Assembly: GCF_003367475.1 (NCBI RefSeq)
Contig: NZ_QRHA01000003.1
Coordinates: 186,001-250,000 of the forward strand
Length of the DNA stretch: 64,000 nt
Source of the DNA: Alteromonas aestuariivivens
Lineage (GTDB): Bacteria; Pseudomonadota; Gammaproteobacteria; Enterobacterales; Alteromonadaceae
Direction: 5' to 3'
Of the stretch, positions 9,777 through 18,885 are shown piece after piece. A program made the translations under genes and the position numbers. The notes below the pieces were generated by a model. It saw nothing but the letters and a program-made list of their open reading frames with translations, was not told the DNA's origin and made no database searches. Numbering within the stretch: position 1 is the first letter of the stretch; each line of letters opens with the position of its first letter.

Positions 9777-11966
9777 CTATTCAGTATCGGAACACAGTGT
9801 ACCGGTACCAAACGGGCTATCAGGTGGCGGAGCTGCCTCATCATCAATGTCTGAAGAAGCAATACTGTAATTGAACTTCATGGATGCACTGGCTTCACTT
9901 CCGAACGACTCAGCGAACACAGACACTTCAGAGTCATACCAAATCGCATAAGCCTTCGGGTAACGCAGTTGAAGTGTTGCCTGACCATTCGCATCAGTGA
10001 TGCTACCGTTCTTGAAGCTCAACGAACCGACGATACCAGGAGTCAGGAAGTTGTCATTATTGAAATCTTCAGAAGATTCCAGGATACCATTTTCATTTTG
10101 ATCTTCATTATCACAGGTCGCAGAAACCATTGGGAACCAGACATCACCGTCCCATCCCCAGGTACCTTTTCGATATACCCCGCCTTTACTGAGCTTGATC
10201 GGAGTTGATGATGCTGTCAGTTCAACATTTTCAACCGGCTGACCTGCTGAATCTGTAACGAATACTGCAAACTCTTTGAGATAGGTAGAGTCATCTACAA
10301 CCTGCAGAACATTACCTGTACCAATGGACACATCAAATGCACGCTTACCCACTGTCAGCGTAACGGTATCAAACACCGCTGAATTGTTGCCAATTTCAGC
10401 CCGAATCAGTACTGCATCTTCGCTGGTAACTGAACCCGAAGTAAATACCGTGGAAGCCACACCGTTACTGTCAGTGGTTGCCTGCGAAGGAGAAACGGAG
10501 CCCGTGCTGGTATCGTCTACGTTAAAGCTAACCACCGCACCTTTTACCAGGTTACCGGAAGCGTCTTTAACTATCGCGGTAATGGTACTGGTCTGTCCGT
10601 CCGGGCCAATTTGATCGGGACTGGCGTCAACCTGGACGGTAGCCGGCACTGTTGCCACGAATTCAACCTGTACCCGAGCACTAACTTCTTCACCTTCCGA
10701 GTCGGTACCAGTCGCTGTAATAGAAGAGCCACCGGCATTATCGGAGCGAAGCGTAAAGCTTGCCTGGCCGCTTGCGTCTGTGGTACCAGTAGCACCGGAA
10801 ACGATGGTTCCACGGGAAGCCGTAAAGGTCACATCACCACCCACAAAAGGGCTGCCTTCGCGGTTCCAGGTTACCGTAAGGGTAACTTCTTCACCCAGTT
10901 CCACATCATCTTCAGGATAAGTGGTGAAAGAGAAAGCGTCTTCCTGAACGTTGATTTCCAGTTCACCACTGGCGTTCAATGCACTGGCACTGATAACTGC
11001 CACACCAGACTCACCACCGGTATACTGAACCGTTGCCTGGCCATCTGCGCCACTGACAACAGATGAACTCGACAGGGTTCCCTTATCGGCAGTCACTTCA
11101 ATGGCCTGGTTGGCAATCGCGACACCGTCGGAGTCCTGCACACGCAACGTTAAATCAACGGTGTCGCCCAAAGTGATGGAACGGCTTCCGTTAATGAAAA
11201 CTTCGGTACCGGTGATAAGAATGTCGACTGACTGGGTCAGCGTGCCGGTTTGCGCAGTAACGGTAATGGTGCGGTTAGCGGCATTATTTTGGGTAGAAAG
11301 CATCGCCCGGGCTGTGCCATCCGCGGCAGATTCACCCTGGGTCACCTGCAGTTCAACACCGGCATCGGATGACGTGGAGAAACTTACGTCTACCCCTTCC
11401 ATCAACACGCTTTGAGCATTTTTGACTAACGCTATCAACTCAACCTTGTCAGAACCACTGGATGCCATTTGCACTGCACTGGAATACAGTTCCAGAGTCG
11501 CAGGTTCAAGGCTGCCCTGGCCGTTACCACTGGAGGTAAAGGTAATGGTAGCGGTTTTTGTCAAGTCACCGGAAGTCACAGTTGCGGAAATTTCACCGCC
11601 TCCGGCCCCCGCTCCCACAGTCATCACCATGGCTGCCAGACCGCTGGAGTTGGTGGTCGCAATGCCGTTTCCAGCAAACACCGCCATGTTAGCCGGGTTG
11701 GAAGCAAACACCACCGATGCGTCGATCGGTGCTCCGCTCTCGTCAGTCACAGTTGCCAGGATGGTCAAAGGGTTACCAATCGACAAGGCTTTGTCAGACT
11801 CACCATTGGCATTGACCATTTCCAGACTGATATTAATGGCCGGTTCTGACTCACCACCGCCTTCACCAGGGGTGTTGTCGCCTCTGTCGAGGGAACCACC
11901 GCCTCCGCAGGCAATTAGCAGTAACAACGTGCTGAATAGGGTCAGCGACTTAGCAAATGCTCTCAT
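9777..11966 (-). CDS. Lipoprotein with tandem bacterial Ig-like (Big_1/invasin-type) domains
   Basis: A 729-aa protein with a lipoprotein signal peptide: a hydrophobic stretch, then LLIACGGGG with the lipidated Cys at 20. A Gly/Ser/Glu-rich linker (about 21-45) follows. About six Ig-like repeats of ~90-100 aa then carry the Big_1 signature, a V(T/K)D-x-G-x-P/V strand followed by T(D/N)(S/A)xGxA: for example VTDESGAPI, VQDSDGVAI, VKDASGNLV and VTDSAGQPV. The last unit contains an Asn/Asp/Glu-rich insert with two Cys (about residues 625-655) that resembles calcium-binding loops. Probably an outer-membrane-anchored adhesin or surface scaffold; the ligand is unknown. AGGAAG precedes the ATG. Confidence 0.85.
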   Translation of the reverse strand: MRAFAKSLTLFSTLLLLIACGGGGSLDRGDNTPGEGGGESEPAINISLEMVNANGESDKALSIGNPLTILATVTDESGAPIDASVVFASNPANMAVFAGNGIATTNSSGLAAMVMTVGAGAGGGEISATVTSGDLTKTATITFTSSGNGQGSLEPATLELYSSAVQMASSGSDKVELIALVKNAQSVLMEGVDVSFSTSSDAGVELQVTQGESAADGTARAMLSTQNNAANRTITVTAQTGTLTQSVDILITGTEVFINGSRSITLGDTVDLTLRVQDSDGVAIANQAIEVTADKGTLSSSSVVSGADGQATVQYTGGESGVAVISASALNASGELEINVQEDAFSFTTYPEDDVELGEEVTLTVTWNREGSPFVGGDVTFTASRGTIVSGATGTTDASGQASFTLRSDNAGGSSITATGTDSEGEEVSARVQVEFVATVPATVQVDASPDQIGPDGQTSTITAIVKDASGNLVKGAVVSFNVDDTSTGSVSPSQATTDSNGVASTVFTSGSVTSEDAVLIRAEIGNNSAVFDTVTLTVGKRAFDVSIGTGNVLQVVDDSTYLKEFAVFVTDSAGQPVENVELTASSTPIKLSKGGVYRKGTWGWDGDVWFPMVSATCDNEDQNENGILESSEDFNNDNFLTPGIVGSLSFKNGSITDANGQATLQLRYPKAYAIWYDSEVSVFAESFGSEASASMKFNYSIASSDIDDEAAPPPDSPFGTGTLCSDTE

Positions 11967-12085
11967 AGTTGTCTTCCTGGACCTCTTATTGATGACTATT
12001 GGGTCGTTTTACGTTTAAATCTCTACAAAATCTGGCAAACTAATCGGGCAATTTAGAATAAGAACATAACGCTCAGGGAACATTC

Positions 12086-13432
12086 ATGTCTCAAACCGCA
12101 CACAAATACAGCTTAACCACGAGAATTTTTATCGGCATGACCGCCGGAATCTTGATCGGCTTTCTGCTTCAAATTCTATTCGATGATAACGGAGATCTAC
12201 GCTTTTCGATATTTGGAATAGAGGTTTCCACGTATGGCATTCTGGTAGAAGGTATATTTTCAACCGTCGGCCAAATCTTCATAGCCAGCCTGAAAATGCT
12301 GGTTGTCCCACTGGTATTGGTATCACTGATTTGCGGAACCTGCAGCCTGACCGACCCCAGCAAATTGGGGCGTCTGGGCGCAAAGTCCGTTGGCCTGTAT
12401 ATTCTCACTACTGCCATTGCGGTAACACTGGCAATCAGCATGGGTTTACTGGTGGCACCCGGTGAAGGCCTGAATCTCACTACCGAAGCTGACTACGCTG
12501 CCAAGCAAGCCCCCTCGCTTTCTGATGTTATTGTCAATATGTTCCCCGCCAATCCCATTAATGCCATGGCGGAAGGAAACATGCTTCAAATCATTGTATT
12601 TGCAGTACTGTTTGGTATTGCAATGGCGATGACCGGAGAAGCAGGTAAACGTTTAGGGGCGTTTTTTGAAGACGTTAACACCGTCATCATGCGATTGGTT
12701 ACCATCATAATGAACCTGGCTCCTTATGGCGTATTCGTATTAATGGCCAAACTTTTCGCCACCATAGGCCTGGGAACTATCGCCAGCCTGGCCAAATACT
12801 TCTTCCTGGTACTGGTGGTCCTGGCGCTGCATGCCTTTATTACCTACCCAATAATGCTGAAACTGCTAACCGGCCTCAACCCATTGATTCTTATAAAAAA
12901 GATGCGTGACGCTGCGCTGTTCGCATTCAGCACATCCAGCAGCAGTGCCACTCTACCGGTAACCATGGAAACCGCCCGCAATAAATTGGGCGTAGGCAAC
13001 TCGGTATCTTCTTTCACACTGCCTCTTGGCGCCACCATCAATATGGACGGCACTGCCATCATGCAAGGTGTAGCAACGGTATTCATCGCCCAGGTTTACG
13101 CTGTGGACTTGTCGGCCAGTGATTACATCATGGTGGTTCTGACGGCCACACTTGCTTCCGTTGGTACTGCGGGTGTTCCGGGCGTTGGATTGATCATGCT
13201 GGCCATGGTGCTGCAGCAGGTTAACCTGCCAGTTGAAGGTATTGCGCTTATCATTGGCGTGGACCGCCTGCTGGATATGACCCGAACGGCGGTAAACATT
13301 ACCGGCGACTGCACGGTTGCCTGCATTGTCGCCAAGACTGAGGGTGAACTAAACGAACAGGTCTACAACGACCCGGAAGCCGGCGAACGCGAGGAAGAAC
13401 TGGATTTCCATCACTTCGACCGCAACGCCTGA
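12086..13432 (+). CDS. Dicarboxylate/amino acid:cation symporter (GltP/DctA-like, DAACS family)
   Basis: A 448-aa inner-membrane transporter using Na+ or H+ to import glutamate, aspartate or C4-dicarboxylates. Typical features are eight transmembrane helices, the serine-rich hairpin FSTSSSSATLPVT, the helix-7 motif ATINMDGTAIMQG (NMDGT cation and substrate site), the second hairpin TAGVPGVG and the helix-8 motif DRLLDMTRTAVNITGD. The Arg in helix 8 (MTRTAVNITGD) favours acidic substrates. AGGGAA precedes the ATG. It is convergent with lolE, 11 bases away. The exact substrate cannot be told from the sequence. Confidence 0.9.
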   Translation: MSQTAHKYSLTTRIFIGMTAGILIGFLLQILFDDNGDLRFSIFGIEVSTYGILVEGIFSTVGQIFIASLKMLVVPLVLVSLICGTCSLTDPSKLGRLGAKSVGLYILTTAIAVTLAISMGLLVAPGEGLNLTTEADYAAKQAPSLSDVIVNMFPANPINAMAEGNMLQIIVFAVLFGIAMAMTGEAGKRLGAFFEDVNTVIMRLVTIIMNLAPYGVFVLMAKLFATIGLGTIASLAKYFFLVLVVLALHAFITYPIMLKLLTGLNPLILIKKMRDAALFAFSTSSSSATLPVTMETARNKLGVGNSVSSFTLPLGATINMDGTAIMQGVATVFIAQVYAVDLSASDYIMVVLTATLASVGTAGVPGVGLIMLAMVLQQVNLPVEGIALIIGVDRLLDMTRTAVNITGDCTVACIVAKTEGELNEQVYNDPEAGEREEELDFHHFDRNA

Positions 13433-13443
13433 AATAACGCCGG

Positions 13444-14679
13444 CTAGCCGTTTAACGCGCGGGCCGGCGAAACTCTCACCGCACGTTGTGCCGGGTACAG
13501 CGTCGCTACAACACATAGCACAAATGCAATCAGCACAGTAAACGCCACATCCTGCCAATGCAATTGTGACGGTAAAAAGTTAATAAAATAGACATCACCG
13601 GAAAGTAATGTAATACCCGTTAGGGATTCCAGCCAGGCGACAATAGCGGATAAATTCGGCGCGATCAGTAACGCCATGCCGGTTCCGGCAACAATACCTA
13701 TCACCCCGTTCAGAACCCCCTGGATCACAAATGTCTGCCGAATCAGCCCATCATCAGCACCCATGGTTTTTAAAATCGCAATGGCTGCACGTTTTTCCCG
13801 CACTGACATCACCAGGGTGGAAACAATGTTAAAGCAGGCCACCGCAATCACCAGTGTCAAGGCGATATAAACCACGGTGCGGACCAATTGAATGTCCTGG
13901 TAAAGATGCCCCTGGGTTCGGGTCCAGTCTGACATGTACACGGCCTGGGGAAACGCGAAGCCTATTTCACGCATTGTAGCGTAAGCACCAAACGGGTTCT
14001 CAAGGGTAAAACGTAACCCTTGGGCACCACTTTGAATACCCGCCACTTCTGACGCACGGGAAAGGTGCATGATACCAAGGTAATTGTCCAGTTCTCCGCC
14101 AATAATCAAACGCCCGGCGATGGTCAGTTTTACGGTCTTAGGCGCTTTGAAACTGAGATCGTCGGTAACCGTCGGGATAAGGATCTGAATATTATCCCCA
14201 ATGTCCAGACTGAGCTTTTGCATGATCCCGTTCCCCAGCAAAACACCATCTGGTGTAGCCAGAAAACGTTGCCAGTCCTGTTCATCCACTTCCTGCGAAA
14301 ATGCATCCGCAGATTGTTCCTGATAGGCCATACCCGTCAATTCAACTGCTTTAAGAGCCCCCTTATGCTGCAGCATTCCGGTAATCTTTGTGTAGGGTTC
14401 AACCTTAAGGATATCCTCACGCTGTTGAAACTGACGCTGATGTTCCTGCCAATCCGCAATGCCACGCTGGTTGACGGAGTAGAGCTCACCGTGAGGGATC
14501 ACTGACAGGATGCGCTGGGTCAGCTCGTGCTCAAAACCATTCATAATTGATAACAGCGTGATAAGGACAAAACAGCCCAATCCGACACCAAAAGTAGATG
14601 AAAAAGAAATAAAAGAAACGAAGCGACTTTGCTGTTTACCTCGCCTGAAGCGGCGGGCCAGTTTCCAGGCAAGATTCAA
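13444..14679 (-). CDS. lolE: Lipoprotein-releasing ABC transporter permease LolE
   Basis: Inner-membrane subunit of LolCDE, which extracts outer-membrane lipoproteins and hands them to LolA. The 411-aa protein has one N-terminal transmembrane helix, a long periplasmic domain (about 45-265) and three C-terminal helices. It is assigned to LolE rather than LolC by LolE-specific stretches: [30 protein letters not shown] and [17 protein letters not shown] all align with E. coli LolE. The start is TTG, overlapping the lolD stop in a TTGA, which indicates translational coupling. The partner lolC is not adjacent: it lies about 44 kb away at 59154-60353 on the same strand. Confidence 0.93.
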   Translation of the reverse strand: MNLAWKLARRFRRGKQQSRFVSFISFSSTFGVGLGCFVLITLLSIMNGFEHELTQRILSVIPHGELYSVNQRGIADWQEHQRQFQQREDILKVEPYTKITGMLQHKGALKAVELTGMAYQEQSADAFSQEVDEQDWQRFLATPDGVLLGNGIMQKLSLDIGDNIQILIPTVTDDLSFKAPKTVKLTIAGRLIIGGELDNYLGIMHLSRASEVAGIQSGAQGLRFTLENPFGAYATMREIGFAFPQAVYMSDWTRTQGHLYQDIQLVRTVVYIALTLVIAVACFNIVSTLVMSVREKRAAIAILKTMGADDGLIRQTFVIQGVLNGVIGIVAGTGMALLIAPNLSAIVAWLESLTGITLLSGDVYFINFLPSQLHWQDVAFTVLIAFVLCVVATLYPAQRAVRVSPARALNG

Positions 14680-15374
14680 CTCAGTTCACTCCCTTCGCGA
14701 ACCAGCGATAACTGACCGTCCTGAAGAGTAAGAACCCTATCCATTTTATCAGCCAGAGCATTGTCATGGGTAACCACAACAAAACTGGTGTTGAGTTGTT
14801 CGCTCAGTGATTTCAACAGGTTGTAAACCTGCAAACCAGTTTTGTGGTCAAGGTTACCTGTCGGTTCATCGGCGAGTACAACCGAAGGACGTGTCACTAA
14901 CGCTCTGGCAATAGCCACTCGCTGACGTTCTCCACCTGAAAGTTCAGAGGGTTTGTGTGACAACCGATGCTGGAGCCCAACATGCTCCAGCATGCTTTTC
15001 GCCTGTGTGATCGCCTCAGATTCTTTCATGCCGCCAATCAACAGCGGCATAGCGACGTTTTCAAGCGCGCTGAATTCCGCGAGCAGGTGATGGAACTGAT
15101 AAATGAAACCCATATGACGGTTTCTGAGCCTCGACAGCTCAGAAGCTTTCATTCCAAACAGCGACTGCCCCTGAAATTCAACCTCACCCTGACTGGGCTT
15201 ATCCAACCCCCCTAAAATGTGCAGCAAGGTGCTTTTACCAGAACCGGAGCTACCCAGAATCGCGACCTGTTCCCCCGGTGAAACAGAGAAAGACACATCA
15301 TTCAATACCTGTGTGTTGTTTTCGCCATCATGGTAATGCTTACTGATATGCCGGCAGGCCAACAGTTGTTCCAT
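14676..15374 (-). CDS. lolD: Lipoprotein-releasing ABC transporter ATPase LolD
   Basis: Cytoplasmic ATPase of LolCDE, 232 aa. Walker A is [15 protein letters not shown], the Q-loop region is [18 protein letters not shown] (the LolD/MacB-type F/YQxHHLL signature), the ABC signature is [15 protein letters not shown] and Walker B is [17 protein letters not shown] precedes the ATG. It is now the first gene of a lolD-lolE unit, whereas lolC normally comes first. I found no clear sigma-70 promoter directly upstream (15375-15480), so how the unit is transcribed here is open. Confidence 0.95.
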   Translation of the reverse strand: MEQLLACRHISKHYHDGENNTQVLNDVSFSVSPGEQVAILGSSGSGKSTLLHILGGLDKPSQGEVEFQGQSLFGMKASELSRLRNRHMGFIYQFHHLLAEFSALENVAMPLLIGGMKESEAITQAKSMLEHVGLQHRLSHKPSELSGGERQRVAIARALVTRPSVVLADEPTGNLDHKTGLQVYNLLKSLSEQLNTSFVVVTHDNALADKMDRVLTLQDGQLSLVREGSELS

Positions 15375-15691
15375 ATCCTATTCTTATATTTTCCGCTGAA
15401 CACAAGTTGGAAATGGTAACAAGAATGCTGTATCCAATGCCATCTTATTCTAGGTATGGAGTGCAGCGAAAAACGATTAATGTGGTTTAAGGATTTCTAG
15501 GGCCTGATGATCTTTGCTGTTCGAAATTTGTTCTCTCAGAGTGCTTTCAGGGCAAGGCGAGAGCCATGAAGCTTAGTCAGCTAAGTAAATGGCGAACAAC
15601 GTAGCCATGGAAGCACTCAGGTTTGTTTTTCCTTTCCCGAAAGATACGCAAAACCTGCTTTGGGGATTCTCGTTCTGCTTTTTTCAGGCAC
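15375..15691. other. Intergenic region between lolD and the tRNA-Asp cluster
   Basis: About 320 bases with no convincing gene. It holds the nested palindromic element at 15539-15618, listed separately. This is one end of the lolC/lolD separation, so it is one of the two places where a rearrangement junction would be expected. No transposase remnant or target-site duplication is evident. Confidence 0.55.
15539..15618. repeat. Nested palindromic element (REP/MITE-like or structured RNA)
   Basis: An 80-base element bounded by perfect 8-bp inverted arms, GAGTGCTT (15539-15546) and AAGCACTC (15611-15618). Inside lies a second inverted pair, GCCAT (15563-15567) and ATGGC (15589-15593). Inside that is CTTAG (15572-15576) with CTAAG (15581-15585). 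This nested symmetry is what a dispersed palindromic repeat or a branched RNA would show. I did not see a second copy in this window. It is not explained by any gene. Confidence 0.55.
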
Positions 15692-15713
15692 AAAAAAACC
15701 ACCTCGCGGTGGC
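15692..15713 (-). terminator. Terminator of the tRNA-Asp cluster
   Basis: On the minus strand CCACC-GCGA-GGTGG (15699-15712) is followed by seven T (the A-run at 15692-15698). It lies 19 bases past the last tRNA-Asp gene. Confidence 0.8.
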
Positions 15714-15731
15714 TTATTGCTTTCCCTTGAA

Positions 15732-15808
15732 TGGCGGAGCGGACGGGACTCGAACCCGCGACCCCCGGCGTGACAGGCCGGTATTCTAACCAACTGAACT
15801 ACCGCTCC
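15732..15808 (-). tRNA. tRNA-Asp (GTC), copy 3
   Basis: A 77-base tRNA with encoded CCA, closely matching E. coli tRNA-Asp. Acceptor arms GGAGCGG and CCGCTCC pair, the anticodon loop reads CCTGTCACG with anticodon GTC, and the T-loop is GGTTCGAGTCC. Last of three tandem copies in transcription order, followed by the terminator. Confidence 0.97.
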
Positions 15809-15837
15809 GCAAAGGGAATAAATTGTGTGAAACGAAA

Positions 15838-15914
15838 TGGCGGAGCGGACGGGACTCGAACCCGCGACCCCCGGCGTGACAGGCCGGTATTCTAACCAAC
15901 TGAACTACCGCTCC
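15838..15914 (-). tRNA. tRNA-Asp (GTC), copy 2
   Basis: Identical in sequence to its two neighbours and separated from copy 3 by a 29-base spacer with unrelated sequence. Anticodon GTC; CCA is encoded. The short spacers indicate a single polycistronic precursor cut by RNase E and RNase P. Confidence 0.97.
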
Positions 15915-15941
15915 GAAGACCAAGTGTTTCGATTTGAAAAG

Positions 15942-16018
15942 TGGCGGAGCGGACGGGACTCGAACCCGCGACCCCCGGCGTGACAGGCCGGTATTCTAAC
16001 CAACTGAACTACCGCTCC
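15942..16018 (-). tRNA. tRNA-Asp (GTC), copy 1
   Basis: First of the three tandem identical copies, with a 27-base spacer to copy 2. Anticodon GTC; CCA is encoded. About 200 bases separate it from the next gene; the promoter must lie there but no clean -35/-10 pair stands out. Confidence 0.97.
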
Positions 16019-16218
16019 ACAATTTTCAAATATATCAGCAAGTTACAAGCAATTCTAGAATCGCCCTGCCCTCACTGCGGCGCAGATAATACGGTTTCAC
16101 CCTAGCAGAGTCAACGGTTTTTTTTGAATATATTGCCCGCAGCGCACTGTTTGCCTGATTTATCACCATATTGATGCAATAGCCACCAGCGAGGCGAAAA
16201 TGCGTACAACCCAAAAGC

Positions 16219-17595
16219 CTAAGCTGCCAATTTTCGTCTGCGCCATATCAGCAACCCGACAATCATTCCCCCTGCCATCAAAATACTTCCGTTAACGGCC
16301 AGCAACCACATTGTCAATGTTGCGGAATCCATCTCGGGTTCAGATTCTGGCGATATAGTGGCTACCAATTCGTAATCTGACGGTATTTCGTCAGATAAAG
16401 TTTCTTCATCAAAGGGGGCCTGCAGCTCTAATTCGGAGACTTCCTCGATAAACTCTTCTTCTGGGACAGGAAATTCAGCTAAAAAGGTAAACTCCGGCAC
16501 ATCCAAAATAAACTCACGGCCATTCACGGTACTGCCATAGGCCGTTAGCTTGACTCTGAAAATGCCTTCTTCGTAGGCAATAATGCGATGTTCCCGGATA
16601 TCACTACTGAGTTTGGTCAGGGAAAAATTTTGCATATCTCCGTTAGGGTAACGAATTTTTCCGTCCACCAGCAGCGTGTCCATTTTTACCAGTTCGCGGT
16701 TCGCATCAATTAACAGAGCATGGTAGCCCTCCTCGCCTGAGTCCTGCACTACAGAAACGTTGACTGGATTGGGATGCAGGCGCAGCTCCGGCTCAACCTG
16801 TTCGCGGGTGAACATGGGGGTAGAAACCCGAAATACCGGTGTCCATTCGCCTGCAGGTACCGACAGGTTGAACTGACCGGTAAATACCCCGTCCAGAGGC
16901 GCCTCATCCATTCCGCGGCCATTATCCTCGAACCGGGCAACCAGCTCATTATCGGCGCCAAAGTTGTCAAAATCAGGGTTATTAGTGCTGATAAGTTCGA
17001 AGGTCAGCTCGACCAGGTCACGAAACTGATTAAACTCCAACGGCTTGCCTCCGTTCGTCAGGTGCGCCGTCTGCTTGAGAATTTCACCGGAAAAAATCAT
17101 CGACGGCAACGGAGCCACATGCAGTTTGAGGTCCGACAGAACCATTGCCCGGCTGCCTGGCAAAACCTGCCCTACTGCCTGCCAGGGGCCGGGTACCGGA
17201 TTTTTAATACGAATCAGATCATAAGTTTCGGTGTAAAACCAGTACATAGGGCCATCTTCATCCATGTCCTCCACCTGGCCTTGAAAAATTTTCGAACCGT
17301 CCGGCTGAACCAGCACAACCGGGGCAGAACCGTACTCCCGAAAAAACACCAGGGTCAACTCTTCAACGTTGTGATCAACCCGAAAGCGGTTTTGCAGCAA
17401 CTGAATGGAATTATGAAACTCGCTGCCGAGCTGCTCAATAGGCGATTCGGCGGTTGGATTTACTGCATCTGATGCTTGTTGCTGGGCTGACGCGTAGAAA
17501 CAGCACAATGCCGCCAGGCCAGCCAGCCACAGCTTAGGCCGGAACAAGCTGAATTTCTCACTGATTACTGGTCTGAAGACACTCGCCACAAGCAC
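16219..17595 (-). CDS. TIGR03503-like secreted/membrane protein of unknown function
   Basis: A 458-aa protein with an N-terminal signal sequence (hydrophobic LWLAGLAALCCFYASA, about 27-42), a large extracytoplasmic region rich in beta strands and acidic residues, and a single C-terminal transmembrane helix (about 428-450) followed by RRRKLAA. It would sit in the inner membrane with most of the chain in the periplasm. Layout and position beside dnaQ resemble the gammaproteobacterial TIGR03503 family, for which no function is known; that match is from memory. The GTG start at 17595 overlaps the dnaQ end by 31 bases. A TTG at 17547 with GAGAA upstream would give a cleaner signal peptide (MFRPKLWLAG...) and is a real alternative. 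Confidence 0.6.
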   Translation of the reverse strand: MLVASVFRPVISEKFSLFRPKLWLAGLAALCCFYASAQQQASDAVNPTAESPIEQLGSEFHNSIQLLQNRFRVDHNVEELTLVFFREYGSAPVVLVQPDGSKIFQGQVEDMDEDGPMYWFYTETYDLIRIKNPVPGPWQAVGQVLPGSRAMVLSDLKLHVAPLPSMIFSGEILKQTAHLTNGGKPLEFNQFRDLVELTFELISTNNPDFDNFGADNELVARFEDNGRGMDEAPLDGVFTGQFNLSVPAGEWTPVFRVSTPMFTREQVEPELRLHPNPVNVSVVQDSGEEGYHALLIDANRELVKMDTLLVDGKIRYPNGDMQNFSLTKLSSDIREHRIIAYEEGIFRVKLTAYGSTVNGREFILDVPEFTFLAEFPVPEEEFIEEVSELELQAPFDEETLSDEIPSDYELVATISPESEPEMDSATLTMWLLAVNGSILMAGGMIVGLLIWRRRKLAA

Positions 17596-18284
17596 TGCCC
17601 ACCGCTTTTTTGCACAATATCCAATCGCGCTTCATGTTGTTCCAATTCATCGGCGCTGGCGCGAATAACCTTTAATTTATTTCCATTTAAGGCCACTCGG
17701 CGAATACCGTTGCCACTGGCATCCCCCTCTTCATTGTTCTGACCGGCCAAATTCAATTTGGTCTGGCCACCCGTCATTATCAGGTAAACATCGGCCAGGA
17801 TTTCGGCATCCAGCAATGCGCCGTGAAGGTCACGATGGCTGTTGTCTATACCGTAGCGTTTGCACAACGCATCCAGGTTGTTCTTCTGACCAGGGTGCAT
17901 TTTCCTGGCCATCACCAAAGTATCCAGCACGCCGCAAATCTCAGAAGTTATGATTCCATGCGTTGTCGGACACTGGCCAAATTCATGGTCCATAAAGCCG
18001 ACGTCAAACGGGGCATTATGAATAACCAGTTGAGCGCCGCGAATGAACTCTACGAAATCTGCCGCAACCTCACGGAACTTGGGCTTGTCGGCCAGAAATT
18101 CGTTTGTGATCCCGTGAACTTCAACGGCTTCCTGCTCCACTTCCCGTTCAGGATTAATGTAAACGTGAAAGTGGTTGCCGGAAAGGCGACGATTGATAAC
18201 TTCAACACACCCGATTTCGATGATGCGATGGCCTTCTTTTGGGTCAATACCAGTAGTTTCGGTATCCAGTACTATTTGACGCAT
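17565..18284 (-). CDS. dnaQ: DNA polymerase III epsilon subunit (3'-5' proofreading exonuclease)
   Basis: Proofreading subunit of the replicative polymerase core, 239 aa (E. coli: 243). DEDDh exonuclease residues are all present: D7 and E9 in VLDTETTG, D94 in [10 protein letters not shown]154 and D159 in LHGALLDAE. The C-terminal ~55 residues are the tether that binds the alpha subunit. The gene is divergent from rnhA, as in E. coli and most gammaproteobacteria, with under 100 bases between the start codons. Confidence 0.97.
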   Translation of the reverse strand: MRQIVLDTETTGIDPKEGHRIIEIGCVEVINRRLSGNHFHVYINPEREVEQEAVEVHGITNEFLADKPKFREVAADFVEFIRGAQLVIHNAPFDVGFMDHEFGQCPTTHGIITSEICGVLDTLVMARKMHPGQKNNLDALCKRYGIDNSHRDLHGALLDAEILADVYLIMTGGQTKLNLAGQNNEEGDASGNGIRRVALNGNKLKVIRASADELEQHEARLDIVQKSGGQCLWRVSSDQ

Positions 18285-18371
18285 GATATCTCTAAAATTT
18301 CATCCTGCTTTTTTGCTAGTATATCAAGCCCTCAGCATCAGGCTATGGGCGAGAAGAAAAAAGGAGCCGGC

Positions 18372-18839
18372 GTGGCACAAAAACACATCGAAATTTTTAC
18401 TGACGGATCCTGTCTGGGCAACCCCGGTCCCGGCGGATACGGTGCAGTTATGAAATACAAACAACACCAGAAAGAGCTCAGTGGCGGGTATTTTATGACG
18501 ACCAACAACCGTATGGAATTGCTGGCCCCGATTGAAGCGCTCAACAGTCTGACCGAATCCTGTCGGGTTGATCTGACCACCGACAGCCAGTACGTAAAAA
18601 ACGGTATCAATCAGTGGATCCACAACTGGCGCAGGAACGGTTGGCGTACTGCCGACAAAAAACCGGTAAAGAACGCCGATCTGTGGAAACTGCTGGACGA
18701 GGCAGTAAAAAAACACGACGTTCACTGGCACTGGGTTAAAGGGCACTCCGGCCATCCGGAAAACGAACGCTGTGACGAATTGGCCCGTGCCGCCGCAGAA
18801 TCACCCAGCCGCGAAGACAAAGGTTTTCAGCCCAGCTGA
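18372..18839 (+). CDS. rnhA: Ribonuclease HI
   Basis: Degrades the RNA strand of RNA-DNA hybrids. Starting at the GTG at 18372 the protein is 155 aa, exactly the E. coli length, and AAGGAG sits five bases upstream. An in-frame ATG at 18345 has no such site and is less likely. The open frame continues far upstream, but that part is antisense to dnaQ. Catalytic residues are D11 ([14 protein letters not shown]), E49 (NNRMEL), D71 (TDSQYV) and D135 ([11 protein letters not shown]). The basic handle [20 protein letters not shown] is also conserved. Confidence 0.97.
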   Translation: MAQKHIEIFTDGSCLGNPGPGGYGAVMKYKQHQKELSGGYFMTTNNRMELLAPIEALNSLTESCRVDLTTDSQYVKNGINQWIHNWRRNGWRTADKKPVKNADLWKLLDEAVKKHDVHWHWVKGHSGHPENERCDELARAAAESPSREDKGFQPS

Positions 18840-18885
18840 TCGATCCTGCCTTCTCAATGCGCCCGACACCATGCCTTCAGGCTCA

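Noticed and set aside
15732-16018. Tandem 77-base repeats that could suggest a CRISPR-like array
   Set aside because: Each repeat folds as a full tRNA-Asp with anticodon GTC and CCA end; there are only three units and no cas genes.
16774-17472. Open frame of 232 codons on the plus strand
   Set aside because: Antisense to the membrane protein that follows dnaQ; no start signal or domain.
17823-18371. N-terminal extension of the rnhA frame
   Set aside because: It lies antisense to dnaQ, and AAGGAG plus the exact family length support the GTG at 18372.
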